From: Alphaproteobacteria bacterium
GTDB taxonomy: Bacteria > Pseudomonadota > Alphaproteobacteria > UBA6615
Assembly: GCA_021774445.1 (NCBI GenBank)
Contig: JAJFJA010000033.1
Span: 28,498 to 92,497, forward strand
Length of the DNA: 64,000 nt
Reading direction: 5' to 3'
Below are positions 9,284-17,093 of the stretch, piece after piece; position 1 is the first letter of the stretch, and each line of letters starts with the position of its first letter. The notes under the pieces are model-generated. The model saw only the letters and a program-made list of their open reading frames with translations. It made no database searches and was not told the origin of the DNA. The translations under genes were made by a program, and so were the position numbers.

Positions 9284-10065
9284 AGCGTCACCATGAAGGC
9301 AAACAGCATGTCGGTGATGATAATTGCGGCGATACCTTGGACGACGGCGCTGGTGGTCGCCGCGCCGACGCCTTCGGCGCCACCCTTCACGGAGGCGCCG
9401 TTGACGACGCCGACGAGCACGATCAGCAAGGCGAACAGGACGCTCTTGCCGAGGCCGTGGATAATGTCATTTGCGGTCAGAATGCGGATGGTGTCGGAGA
9501 CGAAGGCGGCGAACGACAGGTCGAGAGAGCCGGAGACAAACAACCCGGCGGCGGCCAGGCCAACCAGATTGGCCCACATAGTCAAGGCGGGGAGGACGAA
9601 CAGTAAGCCGACGAGAGCCGGGGCAACGAGGAACCGAACCGGGCTGACGCCGATGACGCGGAGCGCATCGACTTCCTGATTGATGGTCATGGTGCTGAGG
9701 CGAGCGGCGATGGCCGAGCCGGAACGGCCGGCGAGGAGAATCCCCATGATCAGGGGCGAGAATTCCCGGGTGATCGACAGACCGATGCCGACATAGGCGA
9801 AAGACTCCGCACCGAAAAGACGCAGCGTGTGAATACTCTGGATGGCGAGCATGATGCCGATGGTGGCCGACAGCAGGGTGGCAATGGGTAGTGCGCCCGT
9901 GCCCATCTGCACCATCTGGGCGAAGATCGCGCCGCTGCGGACCGGTTGGCGGCGGCGCGCTCCGAAGGTGAGCCAGAATGCGCTCTGACCCAACAGCGTC
10001 GCCGCGAAGCCGACTTCGTCAATGGCTCGGGTGGTCCCGCGGCCGACTGTTTCGAAGATGCGCAT
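9280..10065 (-). CDS. mlaE: ABC transporter permease (MlaE family)
   Basis: A 261-residue permease of the MlaE family. The conserved core is visible: VQMGTGALPIATLLSATIGIMLAIQ, then FSPLIMGILLAGRSGSAIAARLSTMTINQEVDALRVIGVSP, with the EVDAL motif that contacts MlaF. Five or six hydrophobic helices follow. I placed the start at 10065 (MRIFETVGRG); the reading frame stays open for another 132 codons upstream, but that stretch is antisense-frame noise over the STAS gene and lacks any MlaE similarity. The STAS gene ends 14 bases upstream. Confidence 0.93.
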   Translation of the reverse strand: MRIFETVGRGTTRAIDEVGFAATLLGQSAFWLTFGARRRQPVRSGAIFAQMVQMGTGALPIATLLSATIGIMLAIQSIHTLRLFGAESFAYVGIGLSITREFSPLIMGILLAGRSGSAIAARLSTMTINQEVDALRVIGVSPVRFLVAPALVGLLFVLPALTMWANLVGLAAAGLFVSGSLDLSFAAFVSDTIRILTANDIIHGLGKSVLFALLIVLVGVVNGASVKGGAEGVGAATTSAVVQGIAAIIITDMLFAFMVTL

Positions 10066-10079
10066 CTCAGCCGGTCCGC

Positions 10080-10391
10080 TCAGTCCGACATGGCGGTCGG
10101 CATGTCGGGAAAGATCGAGAAGACCTTGTCTAGACGGGCCAACTCGAAGACACGTAGGGCTTGGGTGCTCAAGGCGACCAGGCCGAGGGTGGTGCCGATG
10201 TTCTTGGCGGCCTGGAGTGCCTCGACCAAGCTGGCGATGCCGGAGCTGTCGATGTAGGTGACCGCTGAGAGGTCGACGAGCAAGTCGGTGGTTCCGTCGA
10301 TGGCGTCGAGGAGCATCTGCCTTGTTTTGGCGGCGTGTTCCAGATCGACGTCGCCGGAGAGGGCAATAACGTGCTTCTGGGCTGCGCTCAT
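10080..10391 (-). CDS. STAS-domain protein (anti-anti-sigma factor or MlaB-like)
   Basis: A 103-residue single STAS domain. The loop YIDSSGIASLVEAL contains the serine that is phosphorylated in SpoIIAA/RsbV proteins. Its position is ambiguous: upstream lie a PP2C phosphatase and an RsbW-type kinase, the normal partners of a phospho-regulated STAS protein, while downstream lie mlaE, mlaF and mlaD, whose complex normally includes the STAS protein MlaB. A single STAS gene here could serve both. Its ATG overlaps the kinase stop codon (ATGA). Confidence 0.92.
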   Translation of the reverse strand: MSAAQKHVIALSGDVDLEHAAKTRQMLLDAIDGTTDLLVDLSAVTYIDSSGIASLVEALQAAKNIGTTLGLVALSTQALRVFELARLDKVFSIFPDMPTAMSD

Positions 10392-10864
10392 GTCGGCCTC
10401 GGCAAACGTTTGGTGAGAGATAGGAGGTTGCCGACGCCGTCTGGAGCCGGCTGGAAGGCAATATCGTCCATCACCTCTTGTATGAAGTGAGTACCGAGCC
10501 CGCCGGGGCGGATGTGGTCGAGGTCGCGAGGCCGGATTGTCGCGGGGTCGATCGTCGGTGCCGTGTCGCGCAACTGGAGTTCCATGCCGTCGGACAGGCG
10601 GAAGGCAGCCAGGGCGATCCGCTGGTCAGATCGGCCCTGGTAACCATGGATAATGATATTCTGGCAGGCCTCGTCGACGGCCAGGACGATGTCGTGGCCA
10701 AGCTGTTCGTCAAAGCCGGACATTCGGGCCGCGGCGAGAATTGCCGGGCGGATCAGTTTGAGGCGGTCAGCCTTGGCGAAGAAGCGAAGCTCCAGCAATA
10801 GATCGGTGTCGATTGCCGGATCGGTCGGCGGCGGCATTACTGCCCGCTCGGCGCTGCCGCTCAT
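10388..10864 (-). CDS. RsbW/SpoIIAB-type serine kinase (HATPase)
   Basis: A 158-residue GHKL-type ATPase. The N-box appears as DIVLAVDEACQNIIIHGY, in which EACQN carries the Mg-binding Asn of anti-sigma kinases. The G1 box is modified: RDTAPTIDP instead of DxGxGI, and the later glycine-rich lid is RPGGLGTHFIQEVMDD. It would phosphorylate the STAS partner in the next gene. The ATG at 10864 overlaps the stop of the phosphatase (ATGA) and is preferred over longer in-frame starts. No sigma factor is adjacent, so its client may be only the STAS protein. Confidence 0.88.
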   Translation of the reverse strand: MSGSAERAVMPPPTDPAIDTDLLLELRFFAKADRLKLIRPAILAAARMSGFDEQLGHDIVLAVDEACQNIIIHGYQGRSDQRIALAAFRLSDGMELQLRDTAPTIDPATIRPRDLDHIRPGGLGTHFIQEVMDDIAFQPAPDGVGNLLSLTKRLPRPT

Positions 10865-11997
10865 CGCGAGGCCCCGCCCAGACTGTCGTCGATCGCCAAT
10901 ACAGTGAGGTCGTCGCGGGCCTCCCAACCATCGCCGTCCAGATCGGACAGGAGCGCTTCGAGACGTGCGCGCAGGGGGGTCTTGGCCTTTGACTCAACCA
11001 ATTGGATGAGACCCTCAACGCCAAGGTCCTCTTGGCTGTCATAACGGAACTCAGTGAGGCCATCCGAAAAGATGTAGAATTCACCGCGTTGTAGGTTCGT
11101 TTCTTCAGTCCGAAATACGATGTCGGGGAGAATGCCCAATGGCGGCGCGTCGGCCGCGAAGGACTGGTAGCTGCGGTCGGGCAGGCGGACCAGAGGCGGC
11201 TCATGCCCGGCGTTGGCGAAGCGGACCAAGCCGATCGCCGGGTCGTATAGGCCGGCGACCATGGTGACGAACATGCCGCGGCTTGCCGTCTCGCAGATTT
11301 CCCGGTTGACGATCTCGAGCAAAGTGCTTGGATCGTCCATGTTCTTGGCCAGACAACGGAACAGGCTGGCCGTTTTCGCCATCAGCAGGGCGGCGTTGAG
11401 CCCCTTGCCCGATACGTCGCCAAGGGCAAAGGGGATGAGGCCGTCAGGGCGCTCGAAGAAATCGAAGAAGTCGCCGGAAATGTGGCGAACGGGCCGATTC
11501 AGACCGTAGACCGGGAAAGATCTCGTTTGTTCTTTGGGCAGCAAATTGCGCTGGAGTTCGGCGACGAGCGCCAACTCGTCTTGGAAGTTGGACTGCTTGG
11601 CGAGATCTTCGGCCATGGTGAGATTGTCGAGCGCCAGACCGGTGAGACCCGCCACGGTTTGGACGAACTCGGTGGATATTGCCGCTTCATCGGCGCCGCA
11701 GCAGGAGATGGCCGCAATCTGTCGGCCGCGCACGGTGACCGGGATTGATCGAGAACGCGGCGTTGGTTCCGATGAGGTGGTGCCGAAACTCGCCAAGGGC
11801 TGCTCGGCGTCAGCTTCGGTAAGCCAAGCCGCGTCGTGCTGGCCGGCCAAGGCGATGGCCTGCATAGCTGCTGCGGCTATTTCCTTGTGCGTCGAGGCCG
11901 CCGCGATATCGTGGCCCAGCTGCAACAGGAGTGGCAGGCATCGTGGGCCGAGCTCTTGCTCAGCGGCAATATTGGGACGTGGCCGTGCGGCACGCAT
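10861..11997 (-). CDS. PP2C (SpoIIE) phosphatase with N-terminal GAF-like sensor
   Basis: A 378-residue protein. Residues 25-135 look like a GAF sensor (HKEIAAAAMQAIALAG... SIPVTVRGRQIAAISC... FVQTVAGLTGLALDN), joined by a helical linker (LALVAELQRNLLPKE) to a SpoIIE/PP2C domain from about 165. Metal-binding motifs are present: GDFFDFFE, GDVSGKGLNAALLMAK, ANAGHEPP, SDGLTEF and RDDLTVLAI. It would dephosphorylate the STAS protein two genes downstream in response to a ligand or redox cue. It is the first gene of the operon that continues into the Mla-type transporter. Confidence 0.92.
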   Translation of the reverse strand: MRAARPRPNIAAEQELGPRCLPLLLQLGHDIAAASTHKEIAAAAMQAIALAGQHDAAWLTEADAEQPLASFGTTSSEPTPRSRSIPVTVRGRQIAAISCCGADEAAISTEFVQTVAGLTGLALDNLTMAEDLAKQSNFQDELALVAELQRNLLPKEQTRSFPVYGLNRPVRHISGDFFDFFERPDGLIPFALGDVSGKGLNAALLMAKTASLFRCLAKNMDDPSTLLEIVNREICETASRGMFVTMVAGLYDPAIGLVRFANAGHEPPLVRLPDRSYQSFAADAPPLGILPDIVFRTEETNLQRGEFYIFSDGLTEFRYDSQEDLGVEGLIQLVESKAKTPLRARLEALLSDLDGDGWEARDDLTVLAIDDSLGGASR

Positions 11998-12100
11998 ATC
12001 TTGAGCTCAATTGCGTCATGGTTGACTGCAACAGCCCAAGATAGAGGTTAATCGTTAACCATATGTTGGCGCTTCGGTCGGGCGTTGTGTGGGTAGGACC

Positions 12101-12292
12101 CTAGCTGCGACGGGATTGCGGCGCCGGCTGCGCGTGGGCGCGGATGGTTTCGTCATACATGTCGGCGCTAACGTCGAACATGTAGAACTCCCAGAACGCG
12201 TCGCTGCCGGTCCGCAGGTGCGATTCGGTACGCGAACGCTCTTCGACGACGGCGAGCCAGGGGCGGCCCCGGTACAGGCGCTGATTCCGCAT
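12101..12292 (-). CDS. Small protein of unknown function
   Basis: A 63-residue, fairly hydrophilic protein with an aromatic centre (SDAFWEFYMFDVSADMYDE). A plausible AGGGG ribosome-binding site precedes the ATG. I do not recognise it; no signal peptide or membrane helix is visible. The composition is protein-like rather than shadow-like, and nothing else is coded here, but support is limited to the ribosome-binding site and composition. Confidence 0.5.
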   Translation of the reverse strand: MRNQRLYRGRPWLAVVEERSRTESHLRTGSDAFWEFYMFDVSADMYDETIRAHAQPAPQSRRS

Positions 12293-12384
12293 CTCAACCC
12301 CTAAGAGGTATACGCGGTGGTTAGGACCACCACTTTCTTGGGGGCAAAGTTAGCGGGTTGTGAGTCGCCGATGCTGTGTCAATT

Positions 12385-12412
12385 CCTAGCCTCGCCCGCG
12401 GGTGAGGCTAGG
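12385..12412 (-). terminator. Strong hairpin terminator
   Basis: A perfect 9-bp stem (CCTAGCCTC / GAGGCTAGG) whose loop itself contains the palindrome CCCGCGGG. It lies 9 bases past the stop of the small gene at 12422 on the minus strand. Confidence 0.75.
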
Positions 12413-12421
12413 AAGACCGGG

Positions 12422-12622
12422 TCAGGCGGCGTGGGATCCGCCGACCGATTCGACTGTTTCGATCTGCTCTTTATCGGACGCCATCAGATCCGTCGCGATG
12501 CGTTCTATTACGTTTGCATATATCAAAAACCGACCATTGCCGCCGGACGTGCTCGCCAAGGATCGGAATTCGTTGGACAAATATTTCAACATGCCGGCAT
12601 AGCCGGCGTGATGTCCTTGCAT
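12422..12622 (-). CDS. Small protein, paralogue of the one at 15791
   Basis: A 66-residue protein. The central motif AGMLKYLSNEFRSLAS followed by RFLIYANVIERIATDLMAS closely matches the protein at 15791 (AGMLSYLAREFRTAAS, RRYAAYADVLDRIVSDLMTS). The two therefore form a small paralogous family, mostly helical, soluble and without signal peptide. I know no function. A GAGG site lies 8 bases before the ATG at 12622. An in-frame upstream extension exists but lacks a ribosome-binding site and has no counterpart in the paralogue. A strong terminator follows. Confidence 0.75.
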   Translation of the reverse strand: MQGHHAGYAGMLKYLSNEFRSLASTSGGNGRFLIYANVIERIATDLMASDKEQIETVESVGGSHAA

Positions 12623-12925
12623 TGGGTCGCCTCGGATAGCTGAATGTACCAATAGTCTATGGTTAGTGTGTTGACGGGCATTATCGCAAAAAAGGGCTAT
12701 GGTGCATTTTCGCCGCAACCTGTGATCCGATTGCCGCGGTCGGCATGAGCGGTCCCGTGCGCCGCATTTGACGGCATCGTATCGAAATCGTCAGAGCTAA
12801 TAGGACTGACCCTTTTGTCGAGTCGCGGTGGCGGGGTGGCCATTGTAGTATGAGGCATTCACTGCGCGTGGGTGCGCGGGACAAGAAGATCAACCATTGC
12901 GCCGTTTGTTTGAGGCTGCCAGGAC

Positions 12926-13921
12926 ATGACGGAAACTTCTTCGGATGCCCCGCGGGGCATGAGCATCGAAGCTCTACGGAAACGGGTGACGGCGGTCGAA
13001 AGCCGATTCTCTCGTATCGACGACGAGAATAAGGACTATCGGCGGCGGCTGGACGATCTCATGGCCGCCGTTGAAGGTGATCAACGCCGACAGCGCGAGG
13101 AGATCACCGTCCTTGAGCAGAAGATCGAAAGCCTGGCATCGGAGAATATCCAACTGCGGGTGATTCTGGACGAGTTGTTGACTGCCGCAGAGGCCTTTGG
13201 CGAGGTTCGGCTGGATGAGACTTTGGCGGATCTCGATGCCCGGGTGCGGCAGGAGGACGCCTCGAAGGATATCTTCGTCGATGCCGCCGCGCGCATCGGG
13301 GAAGCGCGGGCCGCCGCGGCCGCGGTGCCAGACGGTGACACCGCGGCTCCGGCAAGAGCCGAACCTACAGGCGTGTCGGATACCGACGTTTCCCCGCCAG
13401 CCGAGCTGGCGGATGCGGCCACGCCAGAAAAGGTTGTCGAGGATGAGGCCGCACTGACCGCTGATCCGGAGCCTGAGGACGAAAGCCCGGGCGCCCGGGC
13501 GGCGGACGATGCCAGCGAGCCGCTGACTCTGGAGCCGGTAAAGGAGACCGAGCCTGGCCTCGAGCCGCAAACGGGAAGCGAGGCCGAAGCGATCGATGAG
13601 CGGCGAGATGCGGTGGAGCCCGACGAGATCGTACTGGCATCGGAGTTGAAAGACGAAGCCCTTGAGGCGAAAGAGGCCGAACCCGAAGAGCAAGGTTCGG
13701 ACGCGGATCAGGCGCCCGACGAAGAGGTTCTGGAGCTCAAAACCGAGATTTTGGACGCAGAGGTCGAAACTATTTCCCGGCCGGAACCAGCGGTCGAGAA
13801 GCCTGCCAAGTCGGAGACGGCGCAAGACGACAAAAAGGTCGTGGAAATCACCACCGACAAGGAGACCGATCAACTGGATCGGATACTGGCTTCAATCCGC
13901 CGGATCACATCCTCCCTCTGA
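12926..13921 (+). CDS. Acidic coiled-coil protein of unknown function
   Basis: A 331-residue, strongly acidic protein. Residues 12-95 form a coiled coil (ALRKRVTAVESRFSRID ... EEITVLEQKIESLASEN ... LRVILDELLTAAE). Residues 110-300 are low-complexity and rich in Glu, Asp, Ala and Pro, probably disordered. A short conserved-looking C-terminus (DQLDRILASIRRITSSL) may be a docking helix. There is no signal peptide or membrane helix. AGGA precedes the ATG. The pattern resembles cytosolic scaffold or polar-organising proteins of alphaproteobacteria, but I cannot assign it. A long open frame on the opposite strand reflects the skewed codon use. Confidence 0.8.
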   Translation: MTETSSDAPRGMSIEALRKRVTAVESRFSRIDDENKDYRRRLDDLMAAVEGDQRRQREEITVLEQKIESLASENIQLRVILDELLTAAEAFGEVRLDETLADLDARVRQEDASKDIFVDAAARIGEARAAAAAVPDGDTAAPARAEPTGVSDTDVSPPAELADAATPEKVVEDEAALTADPEPEDESPGARAADDASEPLTLEPVKETEPGLEPQTGSEAEAIDERRDAVEPDEIVLASELKDEALEAKEAEPEEQGSDADQAPDEEVLELKTEILDAEVETISRPEPAVEKPAKSETAQDDKKVVEITTDKETDQLDRILASIRRITSSL

Positions 13922-13940
13922 CATCCAGCCGTAGGATATG

Positions 13941-13968
13941 AGCGGGTGCGTGTTGACGCACACCGCTA
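13941..13968 (+). terminator. Possible terminator hairpin
   Basis: An inverted repeat (AGCGG-G-TGCGT / ACGCACACCGCT, one bulge) with a 4-base loop lies 20 bases past the coiled-coil gene. It lacks a good T-run, so support is moderate. Confidence 0.4.
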
Positions 13969-13998
13969 TACCTTAGCTAGAGCCAGAGCCGTGCCGTA

Positions 13999-14580
13999 TC
14001 AGCGTGCCGGCACGGCATCGTGCAGGAATACGAGGTCGTCGCCCGGTGCGCCGGTGTGGCAGGCGATGCAGTTGAACGGCGCTTCCTCCATACCGGTCTT
14101 GACGATCTGCCCGGCCATGCTCAGGCCGAGCGGATTGACCACGACATTGCCGTTGGGCGCGTAAACCACCCAGAACCAGTCTTGATTCTCAGGGTCGTAT
14201 CCGACTTCGCGCTGGTACATGACCGTGTGAACGCGAAGATACTTCTGGGGATCCTCGAAGACTTGTTCTTCGGTCGCGGCCGCGCCGTCGGCACCAACGA
14301 AGTTCTTCTTGACGATGGCGAAGCCTTCGCTGCCATTCACCATCACTTTGCTCTGCAAGGTGATCAGTGTCTCGGTGTGTAAGCCGGTTCCGCCCTGGTA
14401 AGTCGTGGCCGACAAGGCGTCAGGCCCGACCATGCGTGCATTGGCAAGCTGTTGCCAAAGTCGGTTGGCGAAGTCCACGTCTTCCGGAGTGCCGAAGGGT
14501 GGCGCGTCCTGCGCGAAGGCGGCCGCCGATAGGCCAGTCAGCATGACGGTAGCGACAATCCATTTTCTAAGCACGGTCAA
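13999..14580 (-). CDS. Cytochrome P460-family haem protein
   Basis: A 193-residue exported protein (signal peptide cleaved after AAAFAQ) with a single c-haem motif CIACH near the C-terminus. The conserved NQDWFWVVYAPNGNVVVNPLG and the late ...DDLVFLHD match the cytochrome P460 family, whose members oxidise hydroxylamine or bind NO; related cytochrome c'-beta proteins bind NO and CO. The Lys that cross-links the haem in true P460 cannot be confirmed by reading: KKNFVGADG is a candidate region. It lies 87 bases downstream of an ECF sigma/anti-sigma pair on the same strand, suggesting control by that sigma factor. Confidence 0.8.
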   Translation of the reverse strand: MTVLRKWIVATVMLTGLSAAAFAQDAPPFGTPEDVDFANRLWQQLANARMVGPDALSATTYQGGTGLHTETLITLQSKVMVNGSEGFAIVKKNFVGADGAAATEEQVFEDPQKYLRVHTVMYQREVGYDPENQDWFWVVYAPNGNVVVNPLGLSMAGQIVKTGMEEAPFNCIACHTGAPGDDLVFLHDAVPAR

Positions 14581-14667
14581 TCTCCCCGGGTTAAGCTGTG
14601 TTGACGGGCCGGTCGGTCCTAGCCCTATTGCTTTGACGCTCGGGGAGGTCGAAAGGTTACATCGTGG

Positions 14668-14967
14668 TCAGTTGGGATGCCGTCGAGGCTGCGAGTGCTC
14701 GGCCGATAGCAGGCCCGTCAACTCATTGGTAGAATGATCGAAGGCGGATCTGGAAACGGCGATCGTGGCTCGGTAGCTCTCCAAAAAGCTCCGGCAATCG
14801 TCGCAGAGGCGCGTATGAAGATGGAAACGGCGACGCTGATCCGGCGACAATTCGCCCTCCAGATAGTCGACAACGGAAGCATCCATCTCGGCGCAAGTGA
14901 GTAGCAATGGCAGGCGCCGATTCATCCAGCCGCGGAGTTTTCGCAATACCCGCCGTGAGGAACTCAT
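14668..14967 (-). CDS. Zinc-finger anti-sigma factor
   Basis: A 99-residue soluble protein with the zf-HC2 anti-sigma pattern: CAEMDASVVDYLEGELSPDQ, then RFHLHTRLCDDCRSFLESY. The H-x3-C-x2-C zinc motif is present in slightly varied spacing (HTRLCDDC), as in ZAS-domain proteins such as ChrR or RsrA. There is no transmembrane helix, so it senses a cytoplasmic signal. Its start overlaps the stop of the sigma gene by 4 bases, typical of a sigma/anti-sigma pair. The C-terminus (about 25 residues after the finger) is polar. Confidence 0.88.
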   Translation of the reverse strand: MSSSRRVLRKLRGWMNRRLPLLLTCAEMDASVVDYLEGELSPDQRRRFHLHTRLCDDCRSFLESYRATIAVSRSAFDHSTNELTGLLSAEHSQPRRHPN

Positions 14968-15581
14968 GGCTGTCCGGCCTCGATCATAGCTTCGAGTTTC
15001 TGTTTGAGGGCGAGGCGGGCACGATGCAGCCGTACTTTCACCGCCGCTGGCGTGATGCCCAGGAAATCCGCGGTCTCCGCAGTCGAATAGCCTTCAATGT
15101 CGCGTAGAGCCAGGGCGGCTCGAAGGCCGGCCGGCAGATCCAAAATGGCCTCGCGGACGATGCTCTTGCGCTGATGCAGTTCAAAGACTGCCTCTGCGAG
15201 CCGAAGCGAATGTGCCTGATCGACGATACGGCAGCCTTCGGAGTCGAAACGCACGGAGGCGGCTTCCAGCGGCTCCTCCCTAAACCACCTACGGCGACGG
15301 AGCCGCGTGATAGCCACGTTAACCACGATTCTGTGTAGCCAGCTTGCGATAGTTGAGCGACCCTCAAACCGGGCCAAGTTCTTAAACGCGCTTAAGAAAG
15401 CATCCTGAACACAGTCTCGAGCGTCTTCCTCGTTGCCTAATATGCGCCGGCATACCGCAAGCATGCGGCCGGCATTGCGGCGGACGATGGCGCTGAAGGC
15501 ATCGGGGTCGACCGTATCGGATCGGTGCAGGCTCGCCGCTGTGGCGTTGGGCAGACCGGCAAAATTCTTCGGTGTCGCCAT
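14964..15581 (-). CDS. ECF-type RNA polymerase sigma factor
   Basis: A 205-residue sigma-70 family protein with region 2 (DAFSAIVRRNAGRMLAVCRRILGNEEDARDCVQDAFLSAFKNL, then FEGRSTIASWLHRIVVNVA) and region 4 (LPAGLRAALALRDIEGYSTAETADFLGITPAAVKVRLHRAR). The start at 15581 is supported by AAGGAGA six bases upstream; a further in-frame ATG at 15608 has none. It precedes its anti-sigma factor and the P460 gene. I could not identify its target promoter motif upstream of these genes. Confidence 0.93.
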   Translation of the reverse strand: MATPKNFAGLPNATAASLHRSDTVDPDAFSAIVRRNAGRMLAVCRRILGNEEDARDCVQDAFLSAFKNLARFEGRSTIASWLHRIVVNVAITRLRRRRWFREEPLEAASVRFDSEGCRIVDQAHSLRLAEAVFELHQRKSIVREAILDLPAGLRAALALRDIEGYSTAETADFLGITPAAVKVRLHRARLALKQKLEAMIEAGQP

Positions 15582-15790
15582 GTGTCTCCTTCTATCTGAG
15601 CCACCCATGGATTCAAGTCCGTTGGCGTGGGGGGCACAAGGCGCCGGCGTTCACAAATGCTCGATCTGACGGCTACCTCTTTCGGTGTATTGCCTCCTCG
15701 AAATAGCGAGGGAGTGCGGGTGGTACTAAGGTGGAAAGATCATATCGCCGGGCACGCAAGGGTCGCCCTTTCCGGGGCGGGCGGGATTAC

Positions 15791-15997
15791 ATGAGATCCG
15801 AGTATTACATCAGCCATGCGGGCATGCTGAGCTATCTGGCCCGGGAATTTCGCACCGCCGCGTCGATGGAGCATGACGGCCGGCGCTACGCCGCCTATGC
15901 GGATGTACTGGACCGTATTGTCAGCGATCTGATGACTAGCGAGGACAATGCCCCGGTCAGCAAGACCGCGGTCTCGGGCTCCGTCGCGGTGCCCTAG
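15791..15997 (+). CDS. Small protein, paralogue of the one at 12422
   Basis: A 68-residue protein. The N-terminal two-thirds (YISHAGMLSYLAREFRTAAS ... YADVLDRIVSDLMTSE) match the protein at 12422-12622; the C-terminal 15 residues differ. It is probably helical and soluble. The conserved Glu-Phe-Arg after the first helix and the Asp-Leu-Met at the end of the second stand out. I chose ATG 15791 since the similarity begins there; a longer in-frame start at 15731 adds a highly basic stretch absent from the paralogue. It diverges from the ECF sigma operon, from which it is 209 bases away. Confidence 0.75.
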   Translation: MRSEYYISHAGMLSYLAREFRTAASMEHDGRRYAAYADVLDRIVSDLMTSEDNAPVSKTAVSGSVAVP

Positions 15998-16026
15998 GCA
16001 CGGTGGAACGGCCCTCGCGTCCGGGT

Positions 16027-16899
16027 CTAGCTATTGACGAAGATGCCGACCATCGCCTTGATCGTGCGTCCTGCTTGGGTGTATCGGATGGCGCGCCACA
16101 CGGGCGTGCTTCTGAGGCGGACGCGCAGGCTTTGCTTACGGTAAATGGTGACAGGGCGACCGAGAAATTCCGACTCCTTGTTAAACTGGCGGGGCCGGCG
16201 TTGTTTCAGGCGGGCGCGATAAAGCGCCGCATAGCGAGGCTGACAAAAGAATACCTTGTTGAAACTTATGGCGAAGGGGACGAGTTGGTCCGGATGGTCC
16301 CGGAAGTGTCTTACGACCCCTTCCGATACCCCCGGCCAGGCCGGTTGGAAGTAATCGTCAACAATGACGACGCCGCCGTCGCACAGTGAGGCTGCCGCCA
16401 ACGCCAGGTCGTTCTGGGTGAGATAGGCTGTGTGGCCGCCATCGATGCTGAACAGGCGGACCTTGCCGCAAGGGGCGGTGATCTGGGCAGGCGTCACGGC
16501 CTCCGAGCTGGATTTGATCAGGTGAATCTGCGGGGAGGCGCCAACGACTCTGGCTAAGTTGTCGCGAAATGCAGTTGGGGAACCGCGTCCAGAACGATCG
16601 ATGTTAAGGTGCTGCATCTCGAATACGTCGATACAAAATGCGGTCTCGTCGCGGTGAGTCAGCAGATACAGCAGGATAAAGAGCTTGCCGTGATGCACGC
16701 CGATTTCGCCGACGCTGCCGGAAATTCCTTGCTCCGTCTGAATATGGCCAAGATCGGCGATGATTCCAGCGTCGAGGCCGTTCAGCCAACCCTTCACCCT
16801 GATCCGGCCGAGGCGCGCGTAACTGTCGATCCGACGGTGACGGAACCTTGGTGTTGGGGTTGCGTGGGTTACCACTTCCGTTTGGTATGCTACCGACAC
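16027..16899 (-). CDS. Class I SAM-dependent methyltransferase
   Basis: A 290-residue protein with a Rossmann-type SAM-binding core: VGEIGVHHGKLFILLYLL (motif I), FCIDVFEMQHLN, then VRLFSIDGGHTAYLTQNDLALAAASLCDGGVVIVDDYFQPAWPGVSEGV. The IDGGHTY-like and VDDYFQ motifs are typical of the Methyltransf_24 / macrocin-O-methyltransferase-like group, which often act on sugars or glycans and use a divalent metal. The start is a GTG at 16899 with a GGGGGAG site upstream. The basic C-terminal tail (RKQSLRVRLRSTPVWRAIRYT) may bind membrane or nucleic acid. No glycan gene cluster surrounds it, so the substrate is unknown. Confidence 0.8.
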   Translation of the reverse strand: MSVAYQTEVVTHATPTPRFRHRRIDSYARLGRIRVKGWLNGLDAGIIADLGHIQTEQGISGSVGEIGVHHGKLFILLYLLTHRDETAFCIDVFEMQHLNIDRSGRGSPTAFRDNLARVVGASPQIHLIKSSSEAVTPAQITAPCGKVRLFSIDGGHTAYLTQNDLALAAASLCDGGVVIVDDYFQPAWPGVSEGVVRHFRDHPDQLVPFAISFNKVFFCQPRYAALYRARLKQRRPRQFNKESEFLGRPVTIYRKQSLRVRLRSTPVWRAIRYTQAGRTIKAMVGIFVNS

Positions 16900-17093
16900 G
16901 AAGAAATACTCCCCCTTCGATATCTTGAACTAATGGCGAAAATAGCGAACCGTCCTTCGGATTAGTCATATTCTTTGGTGGTAGCCCTGCGAGAAACAGG
17001 GCTGGCCGAAGTCTGGTGGTGATCATCATAGGCAGCAGAGATGGGTATAATCGTGGTCGAGTTGTGGCGAATACGGGCGAGAGGGAATGACCG

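Noticed and set aside
10066..10461. Long N-terminal extension of the MlaE-like permease
   Set aside because: The extra 132 codons run over the STAS gene in another frame and have shadow-like composition; the conserved permease begins at 10065.
12974..13873. A 299-codon open frame antisense to the acidic coiled-coil gene
   Set aside because: It is rich in Arg, Leu and Gly as expected for the complement of Glu/Asp/Ala codons, and lacks a ribosome-binding site.
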